64,000 nucleotides of DNA from JAXGPF01 sp964463985. Its GTDB lineage: Bacteria > Verrucomicrobiota > Kiritimatiellia > JAAZAB01. Within the stretch, counting starts at the first letter, position 1. Each line of letters starts with the position of its first letter. Position numbers and translations under genes: made by a program. This document shows, in pieces, positions 50,105-59,716 of this stretch. The notes beneath the pieces were generated by a model. It was not told where the DNA came from. It made no database searches and worked only from the letters and a program-made list of their open reading frames with translations. The stretch covers positions 1-64,000 of the forward strand of contig CAYXEK010000004.1 of the NCBI GenBank assembly GCA_964463985.1. The letters run 5' to 3'.

Positions 50105-51496
50105 TCAGCCGGTTGGCTGCTGTTCCATCTTGGCGGCGATGTCGCGGTAAGATATGTCGGCCTGGTAGATTTCCTTGTAAAAGCGCTGGACCGCTTCCTG
50201 CGTTTTCCCCTGCTGTTCCAGGATTTCGCCCATCTGGTAATAAACGTCTTTCTTGAGGTCGTTCATTTCCGTCAATTCCGCCGCGACTTTCTCAAACTGC
50301 TCGCTGGCCAGGTCCAACTGGCCTTTCTGCTTGAAGCACAGGGCCATGTTGAACATGGCGCGCAGGCGGAACTGGGGATTGCGCTGCGCCAGTTGAAACT
50401 GCTGGATGGCCTCGTTCAACTGACCGCCTTCCAGCAACAGGCTGCCGAACTCGAACCGCAACGCCCAATCGTTCGGATAACGCTCAACCCGCGACTGCAC
50501 ATCCTTGAAGAGGAAGTCCGCCCGCGCGGCCTGGCGGGCGGCCACGCCGTCCTTGTCGCCGTTTTCCCGGGCCTGCTCGATCTCGAAGTCGAACTCTTTC
50601 AGGCGCACCTGCGCCAAGGCCTGGTCAATCTGGGGGTCGCCGGCGCTGCTGCGGCGCGCTTCTTCCAGCGTCCGAATGGCGTCGTCGAACCGGTTGCCTT
50701 GCGCATACAGGTTAGCCAATTGACGCCGGAAATTGACGTTGTCGGGATTGTGCTTCACCTTATCCAGCATATCGTTCAGCAGCAATTCCAGGCTGTGGGC
50801 GTCCTGCACGGCGCGGGAGCCCTGTTCCAGGATGGTGGCTGCGCGCGCATCCTTGATCACGTTGCGGTAAGATCCGCCGTCGCGCGCGGCATCGGTCCAT
50901 CCGCCCTTGGCCATGGTTTCCCGCGCCATGACGTCTTTCAGGGCATTGACGACGCGAGCGTCGTTCGGAAGCATTGAGGCCGCTTTTTCCAGGCATTCCT
51001 TGGCCTCGGCCAGTTGGTTGGCATCGGCCAGCAGGCGTCCGAGCCGCACAATCAAGTCAACGTCTTCCGGCGCGTATTCGCGGGCCGCCGTGAAAGTCTG
51101 GATGGCCACCTCCGGCATGCCGGCAGCCACCGCCGCCTGCTCCAGCACGCGCAGGAAAACCGGATGGAGCGGGTCCAGCTTCATCAAGGCTTCCGCCGCC
51201 CGCAAGGCTTGGGCGCCCTGTTTCATCTGCAAGCGCAGGGTAGCAACGATCAGCTGCGGCAAGCCGGCCAGCAAGGCCATGGCGTGCCGCACGGCGCCGC
51301 CGCCGCGGTCGTTAAACTGCTTGATTTCGGCGGCGCGCAGATAATTGCGGGCATTTAAAAACCGCGGCTCAATTTCCACGGCGGCAAAAAACATCTCAAT
51401 GGCGTAGACCAGATTGTTGCGTTCCATGGCCGTTTGCCCCTTGACGAACAATTCGCGCGCCCGCTTGGAAATATTTACTTCGCTAATTTCAGCCAT
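50105..51496 (-). CDS. TPR-repeat protein
   Basis: The 463-residue protein is made of TPR-like helical pairs: for example ELFVKGQTAMERNNLVYAIE near residue 15, VDLIVRLGRLLADANQLAEA, FRRQLANLYAQGNRFDDAIR and MFNMALCFKQKGQLDLASE. There is no signal peptide or membrane segment, so it is cytoplasmic. It probably acts as a scaffold. AAGGAG precedes the ATG. A strong promoter with an overlapping palindrome lies upstream, so it is likely regulated and well expressed. Function unknown. Confidence 0.8.
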   Translation of the reverse strand: MAEISEVNISKRARELFVKGQTAMERNNLVYAIEMFFAAVEIEPRFLNARNYLRAAEIKQFNDRGGGAVRHAMALLAGLPQLIVATLRLQMKQGAQALRAAEALMKLDPLHPVFLRVLEQAAVAAGMPEVAIQTFTAAREYAPEDVDLIVRLGRLLADANQLAEAKECLEKAASMLPNDARVVNALKDVMARETMAKGGWTDAARDGGSYRNVIKDARAATILEQGSRAVQDAHSLELLLNDMLDKVKHNPDNVNFRRQLANLYAQGNRFDDAIRTLEEARRSSAGDPQIDQALAQVRLKEFDFEIEQARENGDKDGVAARQAARADFLFKDVQSRVERYPNDWALRFEFGSLLLEGGQLNEAIQQFQLAQRNPQFRLRAMFNMALCFKQKGQLDLASEQFEKVAAELTEMNDLKKDVYYQMGEILEQQGKTQEAVQRFYKEIYQADISYRDIAAKMEQQPTG

Positions 51497-51524
51497 GACA
51501 AAAACTCCTTTTTTTTTCTGAAAG

Positions 51525-51540
51525 CATAGTTTATACTATG
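51525..51540. promoter_or_regulatory. Palindrome CATAGT-N4-ACTATG, candidate operator
   Basis: A perfect 6-bp inverted repeat with 4-base spacer covers the -10 of the TPR gene promoter, a position suited to a repressor. Confidence 0.5.
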
Positions 51541-51556
51541 TGAATATAGGTGTCAA
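51528..51556 (-). promoter_or_regulatory. Sigma-70-like promoter of the TPR gene
   Basis: On the minus strand: -35 TTGACA (51556-51551), 17-base spacer, -10 TAAACT (51533-51528). The AGGAG ribosome site and ATG follow within 35 bases. Confidence 0.6.
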
Positions 51557-51614
51557 TCCGCCGCCGCGGACTGCATAACATAATTTACAGACTGAAAGGC
51601 GCCGCGCAACCAAG

Positions 51615-52607
51615 TTGAATATCCTCCGCCACCTTTCCCGCCCGCTCCTGGCCGCCGCCCTCCTGGCGGCATGCTGCGCGGACGTCCTCCCCGCCGCCGC
51701 GGCCCCGGCGCCGTTAATCACGCTGAGCAAGTTTGCGCGCGCCCATGGTTTCACGGAGTTCAAGGTGCACGGCAAAGCCATTATCCTGGCCTGCCGGTTT
51801 CACTCGTTTACCCTGGAAGGCGACAGCCGGCGCGGAACCTACAATGGCGTGACCATCTGGCTTAATCACCCGGTAACCAGGCTTCGCGGAGCATGGGCCT
51901 TGTCCAGGACCGACGCGGACAAGACCCTGCTGCCGTTGATGTTTCCCCATCGTGGTCTGACCGCGGCCGGGCGGCAGGTGGTCGTGCTGGATGCCGGCCA
52001 CGGCGGCCGGGACAAAGGCGCCGTTTCACCCCGCCAGGTTGAAGAAAAGCGCGTCACGCTCTACCTGGCGCGCAAGGTGCGCGATCTCCTGCGCCAAAAA
52101 GGACTGCGGGCGCGCCTGACCCGCGAAGGCGACCGTTACCTGTCGCTGGACGATCGCTGCCGGTTGGCGGAGCGCTGGGACGCCGATGTGTTCATCAGCA
52201 TCCATATGAACGCCGCCGCGTCCCGCGACGCCGCGGGCATCGAAACGCATGTGCTCCCCCCCGCCGGCTGCCCGATCACCGCCCAGGGCAAGGTTGAAGG
52301 ACGCGACCGGCTGGCGTACGCCGGCAACCGGTACGACATCGCCAACATGTATCTGGGCTACGCCCTGCAGCGCCGGCTGTTGCAGTTTTCCGGCGCCGGC
52401 GACCGCGGCGTAAGGCGTTCGCGCTTTTACGTCATACGCAACGTTCCCTGCCCCGCGGCCCTGGTTGAAGGCGGGTTTATCTCCAATCCCGGCGAGGAGC
52501 ACAAAATCATCCAAAAAGCCTACCGCGACAAACTGGCGCAAGGCATTGCCGACGGCATTCTGAACTACCTGGAAGCCGTGCGGAACGCACACCGGATGAT
52601 GCAATGA
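51615..52607 (+). CDS. N-acetylmuramoyl-L-alanine amidase (Amidase_3)
   Basis: A TTG start at 51615 gives 330 residues. An N-terminal hydrophobic segment (LLAAALLAACCADVLPAAA) is a signal peptide, possibly of lipoprotein type (AACC). Residues 30-115 resemble the N-terminal beta domain of secreted amidases. The zinc site is VLDAGHGGRDKGA (His), EEKRVTLYLARK (Glu), FISIHMNAA (His), and LVEGGFISNPGEE carries the catalytic Glu. It cuts the amide bond in peptidoglycan. Its last codon overlaps the AraC regulator start (ATGA). Confidence 0.88.
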   Translation: MNILRHLSRPLLAAALLAACCADVLPAAAAPAPLITLSKFARAHGFTEFKVHGKAIILACRFHSFTLEGDSRRGTYNGVTIWLNHPVTRLRGAWALSRTDADKTLLPLMFPHRGLTAAGRQVVVLDAGHGGRDKGAVSPRQVEEKRVTLYLARKVRDLLRQKGLRARLTREGDRYLSLDDRCRLAERWDADVFISIHMNAAASRDAAGIETHVLPPAGCPITAQGKVEGRDRLAYAGNRYDIANMYLGYALQRRLLQFSGAGDRGVRRSRFYVIRNVPCPAALVEGGFISNPGEEHKIIQKAYRDKLAQGIADGILNYLEAVRNAHRMMQ

Positions 52608-53431
52608 ACACCGCCTTTACGCATCTGCCCGATATAATTTCCATGGGCGACAAGATTTTCGAGCCGCATTGGGCCGTCCACAACCATCAATCCGGACACT
52701 GCGAACTGCTGCTGGTGATGGAAGGCTGGGTGCGGACGGTTTTTTACCGCCGCCGGAGTTTCACCACCGCGCCCGGCGGCTTCGTGCTGATTCCCGCCGG
52801 CATCCGCCACCGCGATGAATTCGACCTGGCGCTGGGAATGAAAGTTTTCATGGTCGTCTTCCGCTGGCAGCATGACCGCGATTATTTCCAGCTTCTGCCG
52901 CTCGACGCCTGCCGCGCCGCCTCCCCCGCCGCCCGGCGCGCGGTCGCCGCGCTATGCGACCAGCTGCGCGACCGCCTGGCCGCCGGCACCGACGCCGACC
53001 GGCTGCTGGCGCGCGCCCATCTGCTGACGATTCTGCTGACCGTCCTCCACTCGCTTTTGACCGGCGGCGCGGCTGCCCGCCGGCGGACGCCGCCCGGGGC
53101 CAACCATGCCCGCGCCTTGATGCTGCAGGCCCGCGCCTATCTGAACGCGCATTACGCCGATGAAATTTCCCTGGAACAAATCGCCCGGCACCTGCGCATC
53201 AGCCCGTTTTACCTCTCCCATCTTTTCAGCCGTGAAAATGATTTCTCGCTCCTGGAATACCTGACCAACCGGCGCATGCAGCAGGCCAAGCTGCTGCTGC
53301 AATCGGGAAAGCACTCGATCAAGGAAGCCGCCCATGCCGTCGGTTACCATGACGGCAATTACTTTTCCAAGGTATTCCACCGCCACTTCGGGTTCGCCCC
53401 CAGGGATTTGCGCTATGCCGCCCGCCATTAA
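52604..53431 (+). CDS. AraC-family transcriptional regulator
   Basis: The 275-residue protein has an N-terminal cupin-like sensing domain (GHCELLLVMEGWVRTVFYRR, FVLIPAGIRHRDEF) and a C-terminal AraC double helix-turn-helix (EISLEQIARHLRISPFYLSH and SIKEAAHAVGYHDGNYFSKV, ending FGFAPRDLR). It probably responds to a sugar or related ligand and controls the following sugar-isomerase and aminotransferase cluster. It is coupled to the amidase by ATGA overlap, which may be incidental. Confidence 0.88.
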   Translation: MNTAFTHLPDIISMGDKIFEPHWAVHNHQSGHCELLLVMEGWVRTVFYRRRSFTTAPGGFVLIPAGIRHRDEFDLALGMKVFMVVFRWQHDRDYFQLLPLDACRAASPAARRAVAALCDQLRDRLAAGTDADRLLARAHLLTILLTVLHSLLTGGAAARRRTPPGANHARALMLQARAYLNAHYADEISLEQIARHLRISPFYLSHLFSRENDFSLLEYLTNRRMQQAKLLLQSGKHSIKEAAHAVGYHDGNYFSKVFHRHFGFAPRDLRYAARH

Positions 53432-53636
53432 GCATGGCCGTGCAGCCGGCCGTCGCAAATACGCTTCCGCCGGCGCGAGCGGCCCGGCTGGATGCGCAAT
53501 ATTTTACCCGTAATAGCAAATTCCTACTCTTGCATTTGCCGGCCCGCCGGGGCAGAATCACCCCCCAACAAGCGCAACCGGAATGCCGTTCGTGGCCGCC
53601 CGGGTTTCGCGCCAGCAACCAAGGAAGGATGCAACC

Positions 53637-54458
53637 ATGCCGAACGCCAAGCTAGCTTATGCCGTCTGGCCCTGGGGACTGAAGGAAAAAGCGCAAATGA
53701 TCGCCGCCTTGAAGGACATGCAGTCCATCGGCTGCAAATATTTTGAGAGCGTGGCCACGGCAGTGGACCTGTTCCGCGACAGCCTCAGGGAATTCCAGGA
53801 TATCGTCAACGATCACCAGGTGTTCCCGGTGAGTTTTTATTTCTGGAACCGGGGTGACAGGCAGAATGACGTGGCGACGGTGGAAAGATCGCTGGAATTC
53901 CTGGCCGCAAACAACATCCAGCGCATGAACGTGCAAGCGGCCGGCAAAAAAGGCGGCGGCGCCACGCCGGAAGAACTGCGCCTGACGCTGGAAACCCTGC
54001 AGGCCATCGGCAAGGTTGCCCGGCCTTACGGGATTCTGCCCTGCATTCACCCGCACGCCAACACCCTGGTCATGTTCGAAAACGAAATTGACTTCATCAT
54101 GCAGAATACCGATCCGGCGGAAATCGGCTTCGGGCCGGATACTGCGCACATGACCGTCGGCAAATGCGACCCGGTGGCCGTCACCAAACGCTACGCCCGG
54201 CGCGTCGGCTTTACGCACATCAAGGACGTGCGCAAGGAGCAGAAAGCCGAAGGCGATTTCGGCAGCGTCCGCGGTTTCGAAGTCTTCAGCTCGTTCCTGG
54301 AACTCGGCCAGGGCGAGGTGGATATTCCGGGATTTGTAAAAGTTCTGGAAGATGCCGGGTACGGCGGCTACCTGACTATCGAACTGGACAAGGCCCCGGT
54401 ATCAAACCGGGAAAGCGCGGCGGCCAACATGGCCTACATGCGGAAACTGGGATATTAA
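53637..54458 (+). CDS. Xylose isomerase-like TIM-barrel epimerase/isomerase 1
   Basis: ATG at 53637 with AAGGAAGGA upstream gives 273 residues. The AP-endonuclease-2/sugar isomerase fold shows ligands in ILPCIHPHANTL, IGFGPDTAHM, GFTHIKDVRKEQ and GYLTIELDKAP (Glu/Asp/His). Such enzymes often act on inositols or keto-sugars. It is the first gene after the AraC regulator and begins the second catabolic cluster. Substrate unknown. Confidence 0.82.
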   Translation: MPNAKLAYAVWPWGLKEKAQMIAALKDMQSIGCKYFESVATAVDLFRDSLREFQDIVNDHQVFPVSFYFWNRGDRQNDVATVERSLEFLAANNIQRMNVQAAGKKGGGATPEELRLTLETLQAIGKVARPYGILPCIHPHANTLVMFENEIDFIMQNTDPAEIGFGPDTAHMTVGKCDPVAVTKRYARRVGFTHIKDVRKEQKAEGDFGSVRGFEVFSSFLELGQGEVDIPGFVKVLEDAGYGGYLTIELDKAPVSNRESAAANMAYMRKLGY

Positions 54459-54484
54459 GGCGGGGAGCGTCACCAAGCGAATAA

Positions 54485-54597
54485 CGTGTCGGGTGTCGCG
54501 TGTCGGGTGTCGGGTGTCGGGTGTCGCGTGTCGGGTGTCGCGTGTCGCGTGTCGCGTGTCGGGTGTCGCGTGTCGCGTGTCGGGTGTCGCGTGTCGG
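54485..54597. repeat. About 16 tandem copies of a 7-bp unit (CGTGTCG/GGTGTCG)
   Basis: The unit is [C/G]GTGTCG with only the first base varying. The array lies between the isomerase and aminotransferase genes. Regular 7-bp period without spacers rules out CRISPR. It may vary in length between strains. Confidence 0.9.
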
Positions 54598-54712
54598 AAG
54601 GGGATGAAAGTGTTGTGTCTTACATTCCGCGCGCCGCCGACACCCGTCACCTGGGACGTATAATTTTTTATAGCAGTATCGCAAACACTTAACAATCACA
54701 GGAGCGTAAATA

Positions 54713-56005
54713 ATGCAATCCGACACACTGGCAATCAATGGCGGCAAACCGGCAATTCCCGCAGGACTGATCAAGGGTTGGCCGCCGATTGACGCAATCG
54801 ACCGCAAACTCGTGATGGCTTCCCTGGAGGGCGGTGTGCACACTTTCGGCCCCAATGCCAAGGCATTCCAGGAGGAATTCGCCGCCTGGAACGGCAATCA
54901 ATACGCCATATACACCAACAGCGGCACCGGCGCCCTGCACATGGGGCTGGTGGGCTGCGGCTTGAGCGCCGGCGATCACGTGCTGGTGCCGGCCTATTCC
55001 TGGAGTTCCAGCGCCACCTGCATCCTGCACAACAATTGCATTCCGGTCTTTGTGGACATTGACTTTGACACCATCAACATTGACGTCAAAAAAATCGAGG
55101 CGGCCATCACCAGGAAGACCCGGGCAATCGTCGTCGTGCACCTGCACGGGTTGACGGTCAACATGGACGCGGTCATGAAAATCGCCCGCAAGCACAATTT
55201 GTTCGTCATTGAAGACGCCTGCCAGGCCCATGGGGCGCTTTTCAAGGGGCGCAAGGCCGGCACGCTGGGCCATTGCGCCGCCTTCAGCTTCAATCAGAAC
55301 AAATGCCTGTGCGCCGGGGAAGGCGGCATGTTCGTCACTGACGACATGGAAATCTGGAACAAGGCCAAAATGCTCTGGTCGTTCGGCGAAACGCGCACCC
55401 CTATGGAATCGCGCGATTACCATGCCTACGCCCTCGGCTGGATGTACCGCGGCAACGACCTGACCGCCGCCTTCGGCCGCGCCCAACTCACCAAGATGGA
55501 CCGCTACCTCAAGGTGCAGCGGGAAAACGCCGCCCTGCTGCTGGATTTGCTGAAGGGCACGCCCGCGCTGATCCTGCCGACCGAACCCCGAGGCCACACG
55601 CATAACTGGTACAATTTTACCAGCCGGATTGACATGCGCGCGGCGCGCTGGACGGGCGACAAAAAAATGTTCCGCAACGCCGTGATGGCGGCGCTCAAGG
55701 CCGAAGGCGCGCTGGTGGGCGTTTGGCAGAATTTCATCCTGCCGGAAATGACGGTCTTCCAGGCGCAGAACGCCTACGGCCACGGGTGTCCCTGGCGCTG
55801 TCCGCTGACCGAGCCGGTCAAATACGATCCCAAAGCCTATCCCGTGGCGCAAAGGCACACCGAGACGCATTTCGGCATGACCTACCCGTTGCGCGCTCCG
55901 AACGGCAAAAGCACGGTGCGCGCCACCGCCCGCGCCTTCCAGAAAGTGTTTAACAATCTGAATCAACTGGACGTGGAAAAACTCTGCGCGCCGAAGAAGA
56001 AATAA
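54713..56005 (+). CDS. DegT/DnrJ/EryC1/StrS-family aminotransferase
   Basis: AGGAGCG is in front of the ATG. The 430-residue protein is PLP-dependent: ATNSGTGALH-like segment near residue 68 (IYTNSGTGALHMGLVGCGLS), FVIEDACQAHGALFKG near residue 165 and FSFNQNKCLCAGEGGM with the PLP Lys near residue 200. The family makes amino sugars or transaminates keto-sugars. The Lys environment differs from the common F-S-F-Y/H-x-x-K-N pattern by Q-N-K-C, so the group is unusual. It precedes the ceramidase-like genes, so it may act on amino sugars in the same pathway. Confidence 0.85.
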   Translation: MQSDTLAINGGKPAIPAGLIKGWPPIDAIDRKLVMASLEGGVHTFGPNAKAFQEEFAAWNGNQYAIYTNSGTGALHMGLVGCGLSAGDHVLVPAYSWSSSATCILHNNCIPVFVDIDFDTINIDVKKIEAAITRKTRAIVVVHLHGLTVNMDAVMKIARKHNLFVIEDACQAHGALFKGRKAGTLGHCAAFSFNQNKCLCAGEGGMFVTDDMEIWNKAKMLWSFGETRTPMESRDYHAYALGWMYRGNDLTAAFGRAQLTKMDRYLKVQRENAALLLDLLKGTPALILPTEPRGHTHNWYNFTSRIDMRAARWTGDKKMFRNAVMAALKAEGALVGVWQNFILPEMTVFQAQNAYGHGCPWRCPLTEPVKYDPKAYPVAQRHTETHFGMTYPLRAPNGKSTVRATARAFQKVFNNLNQLDVEKLCAPKKK

Positions 56006-56006
56006 A

Positions 56007-57263
56007 ATGCAAGCCGGATTTGCGGAAATTGACATCACCCCCCCGCCGGGCACCCGCAAAATCGGGTGGCTGAAGGAAGTCATCGGCGAACGCGCCCTGG
56101 ATCCATTGTACGCGCGCGCAGCGGTCTTTGACAACGGCGCCGCCAGGTTGGGATTCATCCAACTGGATCTGCTCAGCATCCGCGCGGCCCAGGTGGACCA
56201 GATTCGTCAACGCATCGCCGGCGAATGCGGATTCCCCGGCGCCAATGTCATGGTTTCGGCCACGCACAATCACGCCGGTCCGGCCGTGGCCAACCTTGGC
56301 GACGTGCCGCGGGATGAAGCTTACACCGCGGAATTGGTTAACCGCTGCGTGGCTGTGTTCGGGTCGGCGCTGCGCAACCTGGCGGATGCCGGAATTGGGT
56401 TCGGCCGCGGCATTGAAACCGGCCTGTCATTCAACCGCCGGATGATCATGCGCGACGGCACGGTCAAAACCCAGGTCGCCATCTCCCCCGACGCCTTGTG
56501 CGTTGAGGGGCCGGCCGACCCGGAAGTCGGCCTGCTGGCGGCCCGCGGCAAGGACGGCCGCCTGCTTGGCTGCATGGTGAATTTTGCCTGCCACCCTGTG
56601 CACCATGGCGGCGAAAATGTTTTTTCGGCCGGTTACCCCGGAGTGCTGGCCAAAGTCATGAAACAGCGCGGCTGCCCGGTGACCCTGTTCATGAACGGCG
56701 CCTGCGGCAATTTGATTAACTGGGACTTCCTGAACCCGGGAGTCAATCATTCCATGCAGGCGCTGGGATTCCGGCTGGCCGACCGCGCGACCATCATGCT
56801 CGCCGAATTGAACTGGCGCGGCCGGGTGGCAATGCGCGCGGCATCTGCAACCCTGCAACTGCCTTTCCGCAATCCGACCGAGGCGGAAATCAAGGGGACG
56901 ATCCGCGGCGCCCAACGGTTTATTGATCCTGAAATTTACGAACGCGGCATGCCGGCGCTTTGCGAGAAAATCCGCGTTCGCAAGACCAATCCGGCCGAAG
57001 TCCAGGTGTTGTTCATGGACGAATACGCCTGGGTTGGCATTCCCGCCGAGTATTTCGTCGAACACGGCCTGCGCATCAAGGAAAAATCCCATCCAACCCG
57101 CGCCTGGATCGTGGGGCATGCCAACGGCATGCTGGGATATGTGCCGACGCGCCAGGCGTTCGAACGCGGCGGATACGAAACCACTTTCGCCGGGTCAAGC
57201 CAGATGGCGCCGGAGACCGGCGACCTGCTGGCGGAGGCCGCGATCGGCCTGATCAAAGGATAA
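56007..57263 (+). CDS. Neutral ceramidase-like protein, paralogue 1
   Basis: The 418-residue product has the N-terminal pattern of neutral/alkaline ceramidase: GFAEIDITPPPGTRKIGWL, then SATHNHAGPAVAN (zinc His pair) near residue 87, FACHPVHHGGEN (His) near residue 195, and MNGACGNLI near residue 230. Known ceramidases are secreted and about 650-700 residues; this one has no signal peptide and lacks the C-terminal domain. Only 1 bp separates it from the aminotransferase stop. Activity may be on N-acyl amino sugars; the substrate is unknown. Confidence 0.82.
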   Translation: MQAGFAEIDITPPPGTRKIGWLKEVIGERALDPLYARAAVFDNGAARLGFIQLDLLSIRAAQVDQIRQRIAGECGFPGANVMVSATHNHAGPAVANLGDVPRDEAYTAELVNRCVAVFGSALRNLADAGIGFGRGIETGLSFNRRMIMRDGTVKTQVAISPDALCVEGPADPEVGLLAARGKDGRLLGCMVNFACHPVHHGGENVFSAGYPGVLAKVMKQRGCPVTLFMNGACGNLINWDFLNPGVNHSMQALGFRLADRATIMLAELNWRGRVAMRAASATLQLPFRNPTEAEIKGTIRGAQRFIDPEIYERGMPALCEKIRVRKTNPAEVQVLFMDEYAWVGIPAEYFVEHGLRIKEKSHPTRAWIVGHANGMLGYVPTRQAFERGGYETTFAGSSQMAPETGDLLAEAAIGLIKG

Positions 57264-57268
57264 ACCAA

Positions 57269-58786
57269 ATGGAAAAATCGAACTCATCTCTCAAAATCGG
57301 CTGGGGTTCGGCCGATATCACGCCGGACAGGACGGTGATGGTCGCCGGCCAGTTCCACGCCCGGGTGTCCGAGGGCGTTATGGATCCGATCACCGCCACC
57401 GCGCTGGCGCTTGAGTCCGACGGGGGCGGCCAGCGCGCCATTATGGTCAGTTGCGACCTGGTCGCCATTCCCGACAACCTTTTGGAAGCCGTCCGCGCGC
57501 AAATCAAGCAGTGTTTGCCGGAACTGGATCCTTTGACCGTCTTTCTGAACGCCACGCATACCCATGCCGCGCCCGAGGTCCGGGCGGACGGCATGTCCAA
57601 ATTCGGCGGCGGCAATGTGCCCACGCGCGTGGGTGTGGAACTGGATGTGATGGATCCGGCGGAATATGTTGATTTTGCGGCAATGCGCATTGCGGAAGCC
57701 GCAGCGTCGGCCTGGCGGTCCCGCGCGCCCGGCGGAATCGGCTTCGGCCTGGGGCAGGCGGTGGTCGGCCGCAACCGCCGCATTTCTTATTATACCGGCG
57801 AAACCCGAATGTACGGCAAGACCAACGATCGGGAATTCAGCCATGTCGAAGGGTACGAAGATCATGCGGTGAACCTGCTGTGCGCCTATGATGCGGATAA
57901 AAAGCTTTCCGGCATGGTGGTCAACCTGGCCTGTCCGTCGCAGGTCAGCGAAAATTCCTACCAGCTCAGCGCGGATTACTGGCATGACGTCCGGCAGGAA
58001 CTGCGCCGGAGGTTCGGCGGCAACCTGTTCATCCTGCCGCAAAACAGCGCGTCCGGCGACCAATCGCCGCACGTGCTGATCAACCAGGCCGCCGAAGCGC
58101 GCATGCTTCATTTGAAGGGCTTGACGGATCAACTGCCGGAAAAACCGGACGGCAACCTGGGCGCGCCCGGCGCCTTGCGCCGGGAAATCGCTTTGCGGAT
58201 CGCCGACACCATCGGCGTAATCGTGCCGGCGGTGAACCGGGATGTTGACATGGCCCCGGCATTCCGCCATCTGGCGCAAATCGTGGAGCTTCCGCGCCGC
58301 AACCTTACCCGGGCAGACGTGGACGAGGCGCTGGCGGAAGCGCAAAAAATGCGGGCGCGCTACGAGGAACTGCGCGCCGACCTGGCGGCGCATCCGGAAA
58401 AGAAGCAGGCGCCCCGCTGGTATGTCAGCATCACGTCCGCCTACCGACGCGTGAAGTGGTTCGAAGGTGTGGCCGAACGCTACGCCATGCAGCAGCAACA
58501 GCCCCGGCTGCCGATTGAGGCGCATGTGTTGCGCCTGGGCGGAGTCGCGCTGGCGACCAATCCTTTCGAATATTACCTGGATTTCGGCATGCAGATCAAG
58601 GCGCGCAGCGCGGCCACGCAGACGTTTCTGGTGCAGCATGTCGGCGCGGGGACCTACCTGCCGTCCGACCGCGCCGTGGCCGGCAAGAGCTACGGCGCCG
58701 TTCCCGCCAGCACCCCCGTGGGCCCGGAAGGCGGAAGGGAACTGGCGGACTGGACGATCAACACCATCAATAAACTGTGGGCATAA
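57269..58786 (+). CDS. Neutral ceramidase-like protein, paralogue 2
   Basis: The ATG at 57269 gives 505 residues, 5 bp after paralogue 1. IGWGSADITPDRTVMV opens the family domain, followed by NATHTHAAPEV, and VVNLACPSQVSENSYQ. The position that carries His in paralogue 1 (FACHPV) is Pro here (LACPSQ), so one expected zinc ligand is missing or supplied elsewhere. ILPQNSASGDQSPHVLI follows. No signal peptide. It is more similar to paralogue 3 than to paralogue 1. Confidence 0.8.
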   Translation: MEKSNSSLKIGWGSADITPDRTVMVAGQFHARVSEGVMDPITATALALESDGGGQRAIMVSCDLVAIPDNLLEAVRAQIKQCLPELDPLTVFLNATHTHAAPEVRADGMSKFGGGNVPTRVGVELDVMDPAEYVDFAAMRIAEAAASAWRSRAPGGIGFGLGQAVVGRNRRISYYTGETRMYGKTNDREFSHVEGYEDHAVNLLCAYDADKKLSGMVVNLACPSQVSENSYQLSADYWHDVRQELRRRFGGNLFILPQNSASGDQSPHVLINQAAEARMLHLKGLTDQLPEKPDGNLGAPGALRREIALRIADTIGVIVPAVNRDVDMAPAFRHLAQIVELPRRNLTRADVDEALAEAQKMRARYEELRADLAAHPEKKQAPRWYVSITSAYRRVKWFEGVAERYAMQQQQPRLPIEAHVLRLGGVALATNPFEYYLDFGMQIKARSAATQTFLVQHVGAGTYLPSDRAVAGKSYGAVPASTPVGPEGGRELADWTINTINKLWA

Positions 58787-58851
58787 CTACCGGCCGCGGA
58801 TGCTCCCGCGCGGCCCTGCCCGGCCGTTTGGAGACGGCCACGAATCAAGCC

Positions 58852-59679
58852 ATGACAACAGAATCTTCCGCCAAAGCAAGCTTGCCCCTGGCCATTCAGC
58901 TTTACAGCGTGCGTTCCCTGATGCAGGAAAAATTCCGGGAAACCCTGCTGGCGCTGGCGGACATCGGCTTTGACAGCATCGAATGGTCGGGGGCTTACGG
59001 CGGCATGACCCCGTCGCAATTGGCGGAGTTCCTACGTCAAGCGGGATTGCGTGTTTCCGGCATGTTTGCCAACGCGCCCGGACTGCTTGACGCCGGCAGC
59101 CCCGTTTACGCTTTCGCCCGCGTGTTAAAACCTGAATACCTGGCGGTCAGCCTGAATTTTGCGCCGGATAATTTCAAGGAAGTGCTGGGAAAACTGCGAT
59201 CCATAAAGAAGACTGCGGCCGGACAGGGATTTGACCTGACTTACCACAACCATGCCAATGAGTTTCAGAAACTCCCGGACGGGCGGATGATCCTGGAGGC
59301 CCTCCTGGAGGAAACCGCCGGCGACGGCCAGCAATTTCTGTTCGACACATTTTTCGCATATTACGCCGGGTGCGATCCGTGCGCGCATCTCAGAAAATAT
59401 ACCGGACGCATCCCGCAGATTCATTTCAACGACATGGACCCGGCCGGGCATTCCAGCCCGCCGCCGGCCGGCAACAGCCAGGAATTTTCCACCGAACTTG
59501 GCGCCGGCATCATGGATTTGCCGGCAATCTACCGGACCGCCGCCGGCGCCGGCGTCCGCTGGTTGGTCCTCGAACAACACAGCCAACGGGACAATCCGCT
59601 GGACAGCGCCCGCCGGAATTTTGCGTATTGCCGGAAGATGATGCTCAATGCGGAAGACGAGATGCTGGCCGGGAACTGA
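58852..59679 (+). CDS. Xylose isomerase-like TIM-barrel protein 2
   Basis: ATG at 58852 gives 275 residues. Typical segments are PLAIQLYSVRSLMQEKF, DLTYHNHANEFQKL (metal His), QFLFDTFFAYYAG, RIPQIHFNDMDPAG and WLVLEQHSQRDNP (catalytic Glu). The family contains sugar or cyclitol isomerases. The spacing and order with the ceramidase-like genes suggests one operon. Substrate unknown. Confidence 0.82.
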   Translation: MTTESSAKASLPLAIQLYSVRSLMQEKFRETLLALADIGFDSIEWSGAYGGMTPSQLAEFLRQAGLRVSGMFANAPGLLDAGSPVYAFARVLKPEYLAVSLNFAPDNFKEVLGKLRSIKKTAAGQGFDLTYHNHANEFQKLPDGRMILEALLEETAGDGQQFLFDTFFAYYAGCDPCAHLRKYTGRIPQIHFNDMDPAGHSSPPPAGNSQEFSTELGAGIMDLPAIYRTAAGAGVRWLVLEQHSQRDNPLDSARRNFAYCRKMMLNAEDEMLAGN

Positions 59680-59716
59680 TCCCTGCGCCGCATCAAATAA
59701 TTAAGGAAACCACACC

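Noticed and set aside
54485..54597. Possible CRISPR array
   Set aside because: Unit is only 7 bp, with no spacers, so it is a simple tandem repeat. No CRISPR array or cas gene was seen anywhere in the window.
54689..56179. Minus-strand open frame opposite the aminotransferase
   Set aside because: Antisense of a gene with a clear PLP site; no domain on the minus strand.
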